Shown here piece after piece: positions 23,607-35,893 of a stretch of DNA of 64,000 nt (the stretch's first letter is position 1; each line of letters begins with the position of its first letter). The notes beneath the pieces are model-generated. The model had not been told where the DNA came from, did not search any database, and saw only the letters and a list, made by a program, of their open reading frames with translations. Position numbers and translations under genes: made by a program. The stretch is from Cenococcum geophilum 1.58 (taxonomy: Eukaryota; Ascomycota; Dothideomycetes; Gloniales; Gloniaceae). Location of the stretch: contig KV748218.1 of NCBI GenBank assembly GCA_001692895.1, forward strand, positions 248,001 through 312,000, read 5' to 3'.

Positions 23607-25990
23607 ATAATACTAACTATATATAAACCTTAAGAGATATAGGCTTAGTATACAGGAAGTTAAATTCCTAAAATATATTATTAGCCCTAAAGGTATAGTA
23701 ATAGATTTTAGCTAGGTAGAAGCTATTATTAAATAAAAGAGCTCTTAATCCTATAAGAATATTTAGGTCTTTTTAGGTTTTACTAACTTCTATTACTAGT
23801 TTATTTATAAGTACTTTACTATTACAAAGCCTATTACTAATCTCCTTAAGGGAGTAAAGAACGGCCGTAAAGCTAGGCCCTTTAGTTAGCTAAAAGAGGC
23901 GGAGTAGGTAATACGCCGGCTTTATAATACCTTTATAACGGTGCCGCTTTTATAATACTATACGCCGGGCTTACTAACCCGGTTAAAGACTAATACCTTA
24001 ATATAAGGCCTAGTAGTAATTATATTACAGATATTTAAAGACGGCCTTTAGTATCTAATAGCCATTTAGTTTAGAAAGCTTTTGCTAGTAAAGTATAATT
24101 ATAAAACCTATAATTAAGAGCTACTAGCTATTATAGAGGCTTTTAAGTATTAGAGATACTATATTAAGGGGCTATTAAGCTACCTAGAAGTACTCTTAGA
24201 TTATAATAATCTAAAGGGTTTTATAAAAGTAAAAGCCCTTAATAAATAGTAAGCTANATAAGNTATAGTATTAGCTNCCNATAACTTTATAATTAAATAT
24301 AGGGCNGGAAAAANAAACCCTNTAAANGCGCTATTAAGGNAACCCCTAGGCGTAGGGGGTCCACTAAAAGAAGATACTATACTACTACTATTTTAAAAAA
24401 CTTTAAAAATATAGGGCTACTAACCTAAGGTAAAAGTCCTATTAGGTATATAGGAAAGCGAGCCTTTTATAAAGGCGTTGTTTTTATAGCTATAGGCTAG
24501 CGACCTAAAGGAGGCACGCCTAGGTAATATAGTATTATAGTTTAACTGGGTAACCTATATATATGCCATTAAGTAGCATATAATAAGGACCTAAGTTAGA
24601 GAAGTAAGTGCTTAAGAAAGTGCTTATAAGTCTAGTATAAAAATAGTTATTAAGCTTATTAAAGAGCTTTATACTATAAAAGCGCAGTAACAGCTTAAAT
24701 ATAGCAAGATGCCGTTAATACGCCCGCTTAAAGCTAGTATAGCAGTTTAATTCCGCTAGACTACTTTATTACTATAGGAGGTTATATATACCCCTAGACC
24801 TAGTAGTTTATATAAAACTCCTATAGATCTACTATAATAATGCCCTAGCTAGGTACTTTAGTAAGAAAAGACTCTAAGTTTACTTTTATATAAGTACTAT
24901 TAGCCTAATATAAATATAGATGTTAGGAACTAGATCTCTACCTATAACTTATATTAATATATATATACGCCTTAATATTGCCCTTACGGCGAGTTTTAAG
25001 CGCTGCCTTACCTAGATAAGCTGTAGCAGGAGATTATAATAGACTTTATTATAGGCCTACCGCCTAGTAGATAAGGTGATATATATAGTAGTTAACCGCT
25101 ATACTAAAATAGCTTTATACCTACTAATAGTTAAAACTATTACTATAACCGAAATTATAGATCTATTTTTTAATAAAGTAATATACTGTTTTGGAATCTC
25201 TAGAGGGATTATATTTAATTATAGTAGTATTTTTACTAGAAAGTTNTAGTTAGAGCTATACTTTACTATAAAGATAAAACGTAGGCTAAGTATAGCCTTT
25301 TACCCATAAATTAACGGGTAAATAAAACGCTAGAGTATTACCTCCGTATATTCTATAATAAAAGTAAAATAATTAGGTAGGTCTCTTATTACTAGCTGAA
25401 TTCGCCTATAATAATACTAAATATAGTATAATAGATATAAGCCCGTTCTATATCTACTATAGATTTTACCTACGTTTAAAATATAAAATTAAGGCAGATA
25501 ATAGTAGTTCTATTTTAGCCGTCTCTAAGAGAATTAAAAGAATATCCCTTAAACGTAAAGCATTGGCGAAACGCTAGGAAAGCGCTACTAAGGCATAGGC
25601 GAAATACTATAATTATTATTACTAACTATAGATATATAATATAGGGGATTTAGTCCTACTATTAACTAAGAACCTTAAATAAAAAAGGCTAAATAAGAAG
25701 CTTATAGCACGCTTTATTAGAAAGTATATCGGCTATATCTACCCTATATTCTATATTAGCTTAATAAAGCTATATAAATAATATAAGGGTACTATTATAT
25801 CGGCAAAATATAGTCCCCTCTCGATAGCCTTAATAGTTAGTAGTTAACGTAATTGGCGCATAGTTAAGGGTATTTAGTAACTTGACTGACTATAAAGGCT
25901 TAGTTAAAAGAATAGAATCTATTAGTAGCTAGTAAATAAGAATTCTAAGATAAGAACTAGAAGAAGGTTAAGGAAAGGACACGTCTATAT
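23607..25990 (+). mobile_element. Ty3/gypsy fragment G1 (fossil), 5'-truncated
   Basis: Starts inside a reverse transcriptase, continues through its last part and RNase H (about 23,640-24,260) and an integrase (about 24,720-25,450), and fades out by about 25,990. Reverse transcriptase before integrase marks Ty3/gypsy. The 5' half and the LTRs are not identified. Dozens of breaks, strongly A+T-shifted, old. Several ambiguous bases lie at 24,256-24,340 and 25,247. Confidence 0.75.
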
Positions 25991-26189
25991 ATATAGTGCT
26001 AAGGGTTGGCTAGGCTTAGCTAAGCCCCTAGCTAGGGTCTATAATAGTGCCGTAATACTAACTAGCCTATATTATATGTTTTTTTTAAACACGCAGTATA
26101 CGTACAAACTGCGTATTTAGTAACTATAATTATATTTAGAGCTATTTACCTCTTTTATACTAATAGTATATTTTAGATAAATAAAAGCT

Positions 26190-26830
26190 ACTTTAAAGCT
26201 ATTTATAAGGCTAGTAAAATAAATTATATTATTTTAGATAATTTAATATAATAGCGATAGTTCTCTTCTACTTACCTACCTACCTACCTACCTACTTATC
26301 TACCTGCCTACCTGCCTACCTACCTACCCGCCTATATTAATATCTAATTTAATTTAGGGGAGGGGTCGGCCTAATTAAAGGCTTTAATTGATTTATATTG
26401 TTCTCTATAGCCGTTTGCTAGCTATATATTTAAATAGTAGTTATTTAAGGTGTTTTCCTAAGAGGCCTTAATTTGATTTGGTAATAGGCCGATATTAAAT
26501 TTAATTAATCGATTAATTAAATCGTTTATAGTATTTGCTAACTAGTTATTTAAAAGGTCGTAATTTAGTTCTAGTAATGGTTATTTAGCTCTAGAACAGT
26601 TATCTAGTTTTAGTAATAGTTGTCTAGTTTTAGCAACGGGTGTCTAATTCTAGTAATAATCCTCTACTAGCTGCAATTCTAGTACCTTTCTAGGTAGGGA
26701 GGATATAAGGAAGAATGGGTAAAAAATAAGGTAACTATATAAGAGAGGCTATTAAGAATATAATAGGGACTTAATGCAGAGCTTTATATAGAGCCTTTAT
26801 ATATAGAGCTTTAAATATATTAGGAAAAAA
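26190..26830 (+). repeat. Left arm of an inverted repeat around copia A3
   Basis: Matches the reverse complement of about 33,440-34,000: a CTAC-type microsatellite, a 20-bp minisatellite (TTGTCTAGTTTTAGCAACGG-type units, about 26,565-26,665), the phrase GGTAGGGAGGATATAAGG, and an AGCTTTATATAGAGCC stretch. The right arm lacks about 170 bp present here. A further single unit occurs near 22,190-22,230 and a fragment near 35,700-35,790. Probably LTRs or tails of one decayed element family. Confidence 0.65.
26267..26333 (+). repeat. (CTAC)n microsatellite
   Basis: About 16 tetranucleotide units, CTAC with some CTGC and TTAT variants. The reverse complement is present at 33,799-33,949, in the other arm. 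Confidence 0.9.
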
Positions 26831-26934
26831 TTTACTAGTATTTAATTTTACTTTTTAGCCATTTTAGCATTTTTTTAGCATTTCTAACATTTTCTAGCAT
26901 TTAGCTACTAAATGCTAACTATAAGATTACTAAG

Positions 26935-27205
26935 TGTATAATTACAGCACCTGTTATACTAACTACGTGCTTACGCGTTCGGTATACCAGGTATGCGTTT
27001 ACGCGTTTAGTGCACCAACCACTCGCTTACGCGTCTGGTGCACTTATAAAGCACTAACTAATTAGGGGGGAGGTGTATTAGTATATAGACCACGTAGTCT
27101 GCTTCATATAATCGACAGTTACCACTATCCAAACGAGCATACAATACTATACGTATTTTGTGCCCCTAGATCTAACTCACTCGTGCTATTAAATCAGTAT
27201 AAATA
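26935..27205 (+). repeat. 5' LTR of copia A3
   Basis: 271 bp, TGTATAATTACAGC to TATAAATA. The first half contains three to four diverged units of an ACGCGTTTAGTGCACCAA-type repeat. About 10 bp (TTATAAAGCA region) are absent from the 3' LTR. Confidence 0.85.
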
Positions 27206-27699
27206 CTGATTAGTAAGCGCGCATAGATTAGCAATCACTCAATACCTCCCCCTAAGCGATACTTGACAGCGACCACCCGTTTAGACTCCTAGTACAACCT
27301 ACTAGAAGGTTGGAAGTTGGGGATTGCGGACTTATTACTAACTCTATATACTTATTTAAGTCTTAGTACGGTTTACCGGAAGTATAATAGACGCGAATAC
27401 AGACCTATACGGAACCCCCTACCCTTAACCTCCGTTAAGCCTTAAACCCCCTATCCTTAAACCTCGAACCCCTACCCCTACTATACCCTCCCTTAGTACC
27501 CTAACCCCTTTTCGGACCCCTTACGGAAGCCTCTTACCCTCCTATAAACTATTACGGATATTAACCGCCTTTACGGACCACTATAAGACCTCTTCCACCT
27601 ACTACGTACTACACTACACTATATAATATGGCAGACCTAAGGAAGCAAGTTAATAAAGGCTAGGAAAAGTAGAGGTAGGGAGCTAACCTTACGTCTATA

Positions 27700-29100
27700 C
27701 CTGACGTTAACAACTACATTAAATTTAAAGTCCTTAAATATAAATATTTTAAACTTATAAACGTTAACCTATAGAAGCAATACTAGGAAGACTTCGCGGA
27801 CTTTACGGAAGCTATCTTTAAAGCATGCAACCCTACTACTATCCATAACCTACAGACCCTCTTACGTAACTAAGGTATATAGGTTAAAAGGAATAAATAA
27901 GTCACTATTATATAGTCCTTATATAACACAATATACGAGAAGGACTAAACGGAATAGACTAAAGAGGAAATCCTAGACCAGTTCTAAAAAACTAAGGAAC
28001 TCTTTACTTCTTCTAAACTTAATATAATCGCTAGCCTTATACCTAACCTACTTAACTAAATTCGTCCTATAAACCTAAGCGATTTCGGAATTAATCTTAC
28101 GGGCTAAAGTATACCTAGTACTTAAGCTACGGACCGCAATACCCCTGTAACCCAAATTATGGACCGCAATACCCCCGCAAATTAAATTACGGACTAAACC
28201 CCTTCCGTTATTTAAGTTATAAGTCCGTAAACTACCTAAGTAAAGACCTACGGTAAGGAGCTAGCTAACCTAGCTAAGCTCTATACCAACGAATCTAAGT
28301 ACAGCAGTAAAAATAATAACTTTAACTTTAAACTAACTATCTTTACGGACCTCTGTTAGAAGGCCGATATTCCTAAACAGGAGTTTAGCCAAGCCTACTC
28401 TACCATGCTACGCGGCCTAGCACTTAACCACTACTATACTAACCTTAAGAGCAACCCCCTTGGTGTTCCCTTTAATAAGCTATATAAAGCCACACGCAAC
28501 TACTTTAAAGGACCAGAATATAAGCGTAATATCCTTACCTAATAAAATGCGACTAAGCTACAGACCGTAATTAATAAGAATACCAAAAAATCGACTATAG
28601 AGTATCTGCAAATCCTTATTAAAGACCTCCGGCACCTACAGCATAGCCTTAACGCTAAGCTTTAAATAAACGACTTCCTGTATAACAAACTTATTACGGC
28701 TTACTAGGAAGTAGAGCCCTATAAGTATACCTACTATAAGCCTATAGATACCTTAGCTGGCCTTATTAATAATCTACGCTCCTCTATTATAATGTACAAA
28801 GTCTTAAACCCGCTAGGCAGCACTTAAGCCTTTACTACGGATATTTAATATCCGTAAATAGACTTAGACGTCTACTTTACGGACCGCCGTTACCGCTAGC
28901 AGCACCCGTACCAACTAAGTCCCACTTATAACCCCCGTAGCAACCCCTATACGAAAATATACCCCCGCAGACAAACTAGCCAGAAGTGCTTTATATGTGG
29001 TAAGGAAGGATATTAGTCTATAAGGCATACCTAGAAAAAACGTAACAAGTCTAGAAAGAGACTTAACAGCTGTATTAGCCAGTTCATTCTGGAATACGAA
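27700..29100 (+). pseudogene. Copia A3 gag remnant (fossil)
   Basis: Gag part of the copia polyprotein, ending with a zinc-knuckle-like block near 28,975-29,040. Better preserved than in A2 but broken. Confidence 0.65.
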
Positions 29101-29199
29101 GGAGAGGAAGTAGAAGAGCCCCCTAATAAGTTAATAGAAGCCCTTATAATTAACTTTAACTTAGACGCTTAGGAACAGAGGACCTTAGAGACATTCCTA

Positions 29200-32100
29200 A
29201 CCACTTTCGGACCCTTTACGGACAGCTAAGCCTTTAATACTATAACTGCATTAGCCGACCACTCCTTTGTACACTTAATTGCGCCTAAAAACCATTTTAT
29301 AAGTACCCCTATTATGGATATTACGGACCATAAATAGGACCTATTTGCATATATCACCACAGAACGCTATACCCCTAAGGAATTCTACGGTGTTATAGTC
29401 GACACAGGTGCCTCTAAGAAGTCTACCGTAGGTTACGGACAATACCTTATATATAAGACCACCGTAAATAATAATACGGACATTAATACTACGCAAACTG
29501 GGGCCGTAAACGTCTAATTCGGCATCGGCTTAACCATATTAATTAGATTAGTTATAGTTAAGACCCCAATTAGCCTAGTTAACTTCTACGTAGTAAAAGC
29601 GGACACCCCTTTTCTACTCTGTCTTGCAGACATGGATAGGCTATAGGTCTACTATAATAATGTTATAGACACCGTAATTAGCCCTATAACTGCCCTAGAA
29701 AGCAAGCATATTACCCTACCAATTATACGACAATTTAGACACCCGTTCCTTATATAGGGAGAGACTTTATAGACCTATATTTAGGAATCTTTTAACTATA
29801 ACCCGTGCTACCTTACTAGTACGGAAATCCACCGCCTGTACTGCCGTTTCGGCCACCTATTAGCCGGAAAGCTATATAGAGTCCTTAAACGCTTTGGATA
29901 TAACGACGTTAATAGAAAGGCAATTAACCACCTAACTAAATACTACTCCTTTTGCCAGAAATACGGACGTTCCCTAGGCCGATTTAAGTTCACCCTTTAT
30001 AAGGATCTTAATTTCAACCACTTAGTGTACGTAGATATTATATATATTAACGGCAGCCTAGTATTACATATAATTAATAAGGCAACCCACTACTAAGCCG
30101 CCCGTTAGTTGCAAAATATATCCGCAAAATATACTTAGGACATTTTACGGACCTACTGGATTAATATATACCTTAGACCTCCTAAGTATATTACCCACAA
30201 CGCTAGTAGAAACTTTATTAGCAAGGAATTCCAACAGTATGCTACAGCTATAGCTATTTTAATAAAAGCCGTTCCAGTTAAGGCGTATTAATCCGTTAGA
30301 CTTATTAAGTGAGCTTACCTAGCTTTATAAAGAGCTTACCAGATTATTACGGACGAATGCAAGGACATCTAAAAGGAACTAGCTCTACAGATGGCCGTAA
30401 AAGCCGTTAACGACACCACTGACCTGGATGGACTAGTACTTACCCTTTTGGTCTATGGAGCCTACCTAAGGATAAGTAATTTAGGCCCTCCTACCCCATC
30501 TATTACGGAATGAGCAGCTACAATACGGAAGGCAATAGCCGAAATAGTCAAATTACGGGCCAAATAAGCTGTTAATAGCGCCCTATATTACCGTAACGGA
30601 CCTAACACAACCTTAATATATAACCTCCCACTTAATTTTAAAGTTCTTATATAGCGTAAGAGCGGCAATTAAATAGGACCTTATTATTTACTAGCTATAA
30701 AAAATAAGACGTGCTACGTATAGCTTCCTAGCGGGCTAACTAGCTTTAGAAGCATATCCGTAAAACCCTACTTTCGGCCTAAAAACACCTATGACGTTAA
30801 GCTAGACAAACTAAAAGCAACCACTAAACTAGAAAAACCAGAAGCGACTACCGAATTAAATAAACTAGAAGCACCCTTACCTACCCCAAAAATCCCCTAG
30901 AAACCCACTAAACCTACTAAACCTACCGTAAAGCGTAGTTAAGGACGCCCCTAAAAGCACCCCGTAACTAAGAACCCCATAATAAAGAATTACCTAACCT
31001 CCGCAGAAATATCCGCAAGACAATCTCCGCCTACGGATATATTAGTTTTAGTATAGGAAACCCCTTTTATGGACTTATAACACAAAGAGATCAACAGACT
31101 ACTTAAAAAGGGCGTCTTTACGGTTATAACGGAGAGAGACGTTCCGCAAGACGTCCGTATATTTAACTTACGCTTCGTTAACAAGATTAAGCACCCTAAT
31201 ACTAATAAAGCCTTTAAGAAATTAAGGCTCGTTATACAAGCTTATAACAACTAGGGAAAGGGCTTAGTCCTTACGCAATCGCCTACAATTTAACAAGTCA
31301 GCCAATGGATTATACTTATACTTACGCCTAGACTACAGCAAACCAAGCCCGTAGCCCTCTACTTACGGGATATCTTATAAGCCTATATGCAGTTTAATAC
31401 CTACCTAAGTAGGGATATCTTTATACGACCACCCTATAAGCTTAACCTATAACTAAGAACAATTTTATAGGTTATAAAACCTCTTTACAGAGTACCAGAA
31501 GCCGGAAACTATTGGTTTAAGATATACCACTAGCACTATGTTAGTAAACTTAAAATGGAACAGTCGACCTACGACCCTTACCTCCTATACAGCCCATTAA
31601 ATGGCCTTAGTATTATTAGACTCTAAATAAACAATACCCTATTCCTAGTAGACTAGACCTTTACGGACGCTAAAGAAACTAAACTATAAAAGGCCAAGTT
31701 CTTAGTAAAGCCGTAAGAGCAGTTAACTAAGTAGAATCCAATTAAGTTTAATAAAGGCCTAATTATATAAAAGGGTAACCTAATTAAGCTAACTTAGAAA
31801 CGCTAAGCTTAAAACCTAAAGCCTGTTATAGTAAAGCCTACGGACCTTACTAGCTCCCATAGAGAGACCTATAAGACCATAAATATAAAGGACTAATACG
31901 CTATATAGCGTGCAAGAGGCGCCTATATTACTATAGTCTGTTAACCCAAATCTACCTATAATTTGTCCTTTACAGCCTAGGCAGTAGATCTATAAGAAGA
32001 AAATATCAAGCAGCTTAATAAGCGCATTCAGTAACAAATTAACAATATAGTAAGGGGACTTACTTTTATACCACTAGACCTAAGTTCCCTTAGCTTACTA

Positions 32101-32610
32101 GTATTTATAAACGCCTCCTTTACCAATAATAAAGACCTATTATCACAAATCGGCTTTGTAATTGTACTTACGGACTATAATTAAGACGTAAATATACTAT
32201 ACTAGTCCTTAATTAAATACAAACAAGTAACCTACAGCGTACTAGCTTCCGAACTATACGTATTAGCTTATAGCTTTAATATAGCAGCCGCAATCAAATT
32301 AACGGTCCAGAAGATTCTACAACTAAAGTAGTTACCCCTAGTTTTATACACTAATTTAAAGTCCCTCTATAACTGCCTAGTTAAACTAAGTACGACACAA
32401 GAGAAAAGGCTTATAATCAACCTAATGTGCTTACGTTAGGCCTATAAACAACGTAAAATTATAGAGGTTAAATAGATTAGCGGCGGAAATAACCCAGCAG
32501 ACGCCATAACTAAGGCGAAACCGTGTTAAGCCTTTAAAACCCTAATTAACACGAATAAGCTCAACCTAAAAGTTATAAAATAGGTAGAACGAGACTAACG
32601 GAGCACTTAC
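29200..32610 (+). pseudogene. Copia A3 pol remnant: protease, integrase, reverse transcriptase, RNase H (fossil)
   Basis: Pol part in copia order. The protease lies near 29,390-29,440, the integrase near 29,850-30,400, a proline/lysine-rich linker near 30,780-30,930, the reverse transcriptase near 31,090-31,720 and RNase H near 32,100-32,600. Linker, reverse transcriptase and RNase H match A2 segment by segment, which shows that A2 carries an extra duplicated block. Broken many times. Confidence 0.75.
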
Positions 32611-32737
32611 GGTTCATTTACAGCCCGCTAGAAGGCCGTACGGCTTATTATACGGCCTATTCTACGGACTATAAGCTATTAGGTAGAAAACGGTAGAAAG
32701 CTACAGTAGAACTTAGTAGACTTACATAACCTACCAA

Positions 32738-32858
32738 ATTCTGCCATATTCTGCCACGGTGGTCAAATCAACTAATTACGATTTTCCATACCGGGCACGG
32801 AAAATCGCCATTGGCTCGCTTAGCACTAGCGCCTTGGCGGCCCTTAAGATCTAACTTA
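32738..32858 (+). repeat. Palindromic module P, copy 1 (insertion in copia A3 tail)
   Basis: A GC-richer 120-bp unit running from ACCTACCAAATTCTGCC to AGCGCCTTGGCGGCC. At its heart is an inverted repeat GATTTTCC ... GGAAAATC with a CCGG-containing centre (about 32,782-32,808). Comparison with A2 shows that about 190 bp including this unit are extra in A3. Related units lie at 44,776-44,893 (reverse strand) and 52,208-52,368. Candidate MITE-like element of unknown class. Confidence 0.6.
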
Positions 32859-33003
32859 CGGCTAGCTCAAAGCACCGTTTAGAAGGCAGCCTAGACGGCA
32901 CCTTAGGGGAGATTTCTTATGTATTTTCCTTTGTGTTTTATAGTTTTATTAAAGCAATTACGGAGGTTATATATAGGTGGTTTCATTTTTTAAGTACCGC
33001 CAG

Positions 33004-33263
33004 TGTATAATTACAGCACCTGTTGTACTAACTGCGTGCTTACGCGTTCGGTACACTAGGTACGCGTTTACGCGTTTAGTGCACCAACCACTCGCTTACG
33101 CGTCTGGTGCACTAACTAATTAGGGGGGAGGTGCATCAGTATATAGACCACGTAGTCTGCTTTATACAATTGATAGTTACCACTATCTAAACGAGCATAC
33201 AATACTATATATATTTCGTGCCCCTAGATCTAACTCACTCGTGCTATTAAATTAGTACGAACA
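33004..33263 (+). repeat. 3' LTR of copia A3
   Basis: 260 bp, TGTATAATTACAGC to GTACGAACA, followed directly by the CTAAG duplication. Confidence 0.85.
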
Positions 33264-33268
33264 CTAAG

Positions 33269-33440
33269 CATATATAAAAGTATAAATTTTATAAATTTTA
33301 TATTTTATATATACTTTATTAATATTAGTAAGCATATATAAAAGTATAAAAGTATAAATTTTATTAATATTAGTAAGCATATATAAAGTATAATTTTATA
33401 ATTTTATAATTTTAAATACTTTATTAATAAATATTAAAAT
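33269..33440. other. A+T-rich spacer with tandem AAGCATATATAAAAGTATAAA units
   Basis: Three imperfect units of about 50-60 bp, each beginning AAGCATATATAAA(A)GTATAA, between copia A3 and the right inverted arm. No gene. Confidence 0.6.
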
Positions 33441-34000
33441 TACTACCCCCTAAAGCTTTATATATAAAGGCTCTATATAAGGCTTTACGCAAAACTCTAC
33501 GTACAGAGGCTTTATATTAAGTCCCTACTATATTCCTAATAGCCTCTATATATACCTCTACCAAGTATACCCCTATATAGCCACCTTATTTTTTACCTTT
33601 TTTTTCTTTCTTATATCCTCCCTACCTAAAAAGGCACCAGAATAGCAGCTAGTATAGGACCGTTACTAAAACTAGATAACTGTCGCTAGAACTAGACGAC
33701 CGTCGCTAGATCTAGACAACCGCTGCTAAAGCTAGACAACTGTTTGGACGACTAGCCAGCGAATACTATAAATAATTTAATTGATTAATCAAACCAAGGT
33801 AGTATAGATAGGTAGGTATAGATATATAGGTATAGATACGTAAATATAGATAGGTAGGTATAGATATATAGGTATAAATAGGTAGGTATAGGTAGACAGG
33901 TAGGCAGGCAGGTAGGTAAGTAAGAAGGTAGATAGGTAGGTAGGTAGAAAAGAACCGTTACTATATTATATTAAATTATCTAAAATAATATAATATATTT
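33440..34000 (-). repeat. Right arm of the inverted repeat around copia A3
   Basis: Reverse complement of 26,190-26,830 with a 170-bp gap. Contains four 20-bp units of the AACTAGACRACYGTCGCTAG type at 33,660-33,742 and the GTAG-type microsatellite at 33,799-33,949. Less RIP-damaged than the left arm. Confidence 0.65.
33799..33949 (+). repeat. (GTAG/GTAT)n microsatellite
   Basis: Long stretch of GGTA and GATA tetranucleotides, counterpart of the CTAC run at 26,267-26,333. Confidence 0.9.
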
Positions 34001-34109
34001 TATACTAACTGTGTAAACTAAGTAAATACTATTAAATACATAGGAAGAGTAATGCTTATTTATTGCTTAAAGTAAATAAGATATATAGAATGCGCGAGGA
34101 GGCATTATA

Positions 34110-34460
34110 TTTTTTTTTTTTTTTTTTTTTTATATCCGTTGTATTATACTACGTACAATACTGCGCATGCAGCCTCTAGGCTATGGCGCTATAGTTCTAT
34201 ATACATGAATCCTTCCTAGGCAGCTTAATATGTACTAGGTAGCTAAGTGGACACTCTGGCCCCGTTTTAAAATGCTAGGGGAGCTCTAGCGACTGGTGTT
34301 TTTTTTTGTTCTGGTATTTTGCTTACTATGGTCCAGTTTACACCAAGAAAAGGAAATCCTGGCTCTTTTATCTATTTCTGCCGTATTCTGCCGTTCCTAG
34401 AGTAGAAAAAGCGCTCTAAAAAGAAAGATTTTTATTAAATAGTTTTGCACTTAAGAATAA
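34110..34460 (-). mobile_element. A-tailed retroposon copy 3, nearly unmutated
   Basis: On the - strand this is the same 3' region as copies 1 and 2, ending in AACGGATATA plus a 22-base A run (T run at 34,110-34,131 on +). It keeps GC-rich sequence where the other copies are RIP-shifted, so it is the youngest of the three or too short to have attracted RIP. Possible target duplication: GAGGCATTATAT-like at about 34,099-34,110 and GAGGCGTTACAAT at about 34,463-34,475, differing by RIP-type changes. No coding frame. Confidence 0.6.
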
Positions 34461-34475
34461 GAGGCGTTACAATAG

Positions 34476-34853
34476 CTTGCTAGCTTAGAAGCAGCTACCA
34501 ATTACCCCTAAAGCGACTTTTTATCCTGTACCCTATCTCTTCTCCTTGCTAAAGAAATGGGTAGGGAATTAGTAATTAATAGGTACTCTCCCCAAAAATA
34601 ACCTACTAATGGTATTTTATAAGGGCGAACCTCGTTTACATAAACCCACTCCCCATAGGAAAATTTTCACGAAGTTGTCTTGTATAGGGGTATAAACACC
34701 AATTCGCCTTATACACCTTAGATTTAACGTGCTAAAGTAACACGGGCCGGTCCCTTCCCCTCCCCTACTATAGCCACCCCTATCTGCGCATCTGCGGTAC
34801 GCCTATAGTGCGGTATTGTATGGTATGTTGTGGCGGTGGGTGCGGTTGTGGTA
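34476..34853. other. Spacer of ordinary base composition, no gene seen
   Basis: About 380 bp with little RIP signature between the retroposon and the minisatellite. No frame with recognisable protein. Contains C-rich runs (CCCTTCCCCTCCCC near 34,757). Confidence 0.4.
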
Positions 34854-34854
34854 G

Positions 34855-35398
34855 AGGTCGTCTGCAGCGCGATGGCCGTAGACAGGTTGTGGGAGGTCGT
34901 CTGCAGCGCGATGGCTGTAGACAGGTTGTGGAGGTCGTCTGCAGCGCGATGGCTGTAGACAGGTTGTGGAGGTCGTCTGCAGCGCGATGGCTGTAGACAG
35001 GTTGTGGAGAGGTCGTCTGCAGCGCGATGGCCGTAGACAGGTTGTGGAGGTCGTCTGCAGCGCGATGGCTGTAGACAGGTTGTGGAGGTCGTCTGCAGCG
35101 CGATGGCTGTAGACAGGTTGGGAGAGGTCGTCTGCAGCGCGATGGCCGTAGACAGGTTGTGGAGAGGTCGTCTGCAGCGTGATGGCCGTAGACAGGTTGT
35201 GGAGAGGTCTGCAGCGTGATGGCCGTAGACAGGTTGTGAGAGGTCGTCTGCAGCGTGATGGCCGTAGACAGGTTGGAGAGGGGTCGTCTGCAGCGTGATG
35301 GCCGTAGACAGGTTGGAGAGGGGTCGTCTGCAGCGTGATGGCCGTAGACAGGTTGGAGAGGGGTCGTCTGCAGCGTGATGGCTGTAGACTAGTTGTGG
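34855..35398 (+). repeat. GC-rich minisatellite, about 14 units of 38-43 bp
   Basis: The unit is roughly GGTCGTCTGCAGCGYGATGG followed by CYGTAGACAGGTTGTGGA. Fourteen units can be counted by the GTAGACAGGTT/GTAGACTAGTT phrase. Neighbouring units differ by C/T and by short length changes, which group them into a proximal GCGCGATGG set and a distal GCGTGATGG set. It is not RIP-mutated although it lies in a RIP-degraded island. On the - strand no stop occurs in one frame from 35,540 to 34,803 (245 codons). I regard that as a consequence of the repeat rather than a gene, though the non-repeat N-terminal 50 residues cannot be excluded as a real exon. Confidence 0.9.
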
Positions 35399-35540
35399 TG
35401 GAGGTTGCGTCCGGTGACGTGTCTTTAGGGGCTATATAGCCTGCGGCGCCATAGCGGCGACGACGGAGGAGCGAAGGGGGAGACGACGACAATTTGAAAT
35501 CTCGCAGCGCTCGCCAAAGAAGCTGGTCGTGCGAGGGCAT

Positions 35541-35893
35541 TATATATTAATTACGCATTAAGTACTATTTGCCTAGGTGGCTATAAATGCGCAATTAGCT
35601 GTACTATATTATTAAATGCGGCAGTATACCGCACCTAAGTTAATACTATATACTATACGTTATAATGCGTAAAATGCGCATTTGGCCGCAATATGCTGCT
35701 AAATACTGTAAAAATGCTAGTAAAATTTTTCCTAATATAAAGCTTTATATAGAGCCTTATATAGAGCCTCTAAGTAATAAGACTATATAAGACTATATAA
35801 AATTATTTAAAATTATTTAAATCCTAATATATATTATAAACTAGCATACTATAGGCTAAGAAAATAATAAAAATTTATTTACGTAATTGGTAT
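35541..35893. other. A+T-rich spacer with a fragment of the inverted-arm repeat
   Basis: No gene. About 35,700-35,790 matches the AGCTTTATATAGAGCC part of the arm repeat, in the orientation of the right arm. Repeated ATGCGCA-type words lie at 35,585-35,690. Confidence 0.45.

Larger units (their letters stand above)
26930..33268 (+). mobile_element. Copia element A3 (Ty1/copia), structurally whole, fossil
   Basis: A 6.3-kb element at 26,935-33,263 with two LTRs (271 and 260 bp) and a perfect 5-bp target duplication CTAAG at 26,930-26,934 and 33,264-33,268. Inside, in order: leader, gag (about 27,700-29,080), protease (about 29,390), integrase (about 29,850-30,400), reverse transcriptase (about 31,090-31,720), RNase H (about 32,100-32,600) and a non-coding tail. 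Structure complete, but the frame is broken dozens of times by RIP-type changes. It is the least mutated of the family A copies here, so the youngest. Its tail holds a palindromic module absent from A2. Confidence 0.9.

Noticed and set aside
34855-35398. CRISPR-like array
   Set aside because: Units are contiguous, with no unique spacers, and the genome is fungal.
34803-35540. 245-codon open frame on the - strand as a gene
   Set aside because: Two thirds of it is the minisatellite, whose units are mostly not multiples of three, so the frame shifts through several readings and stays open only because the unit lacks stops. No domain recognised.
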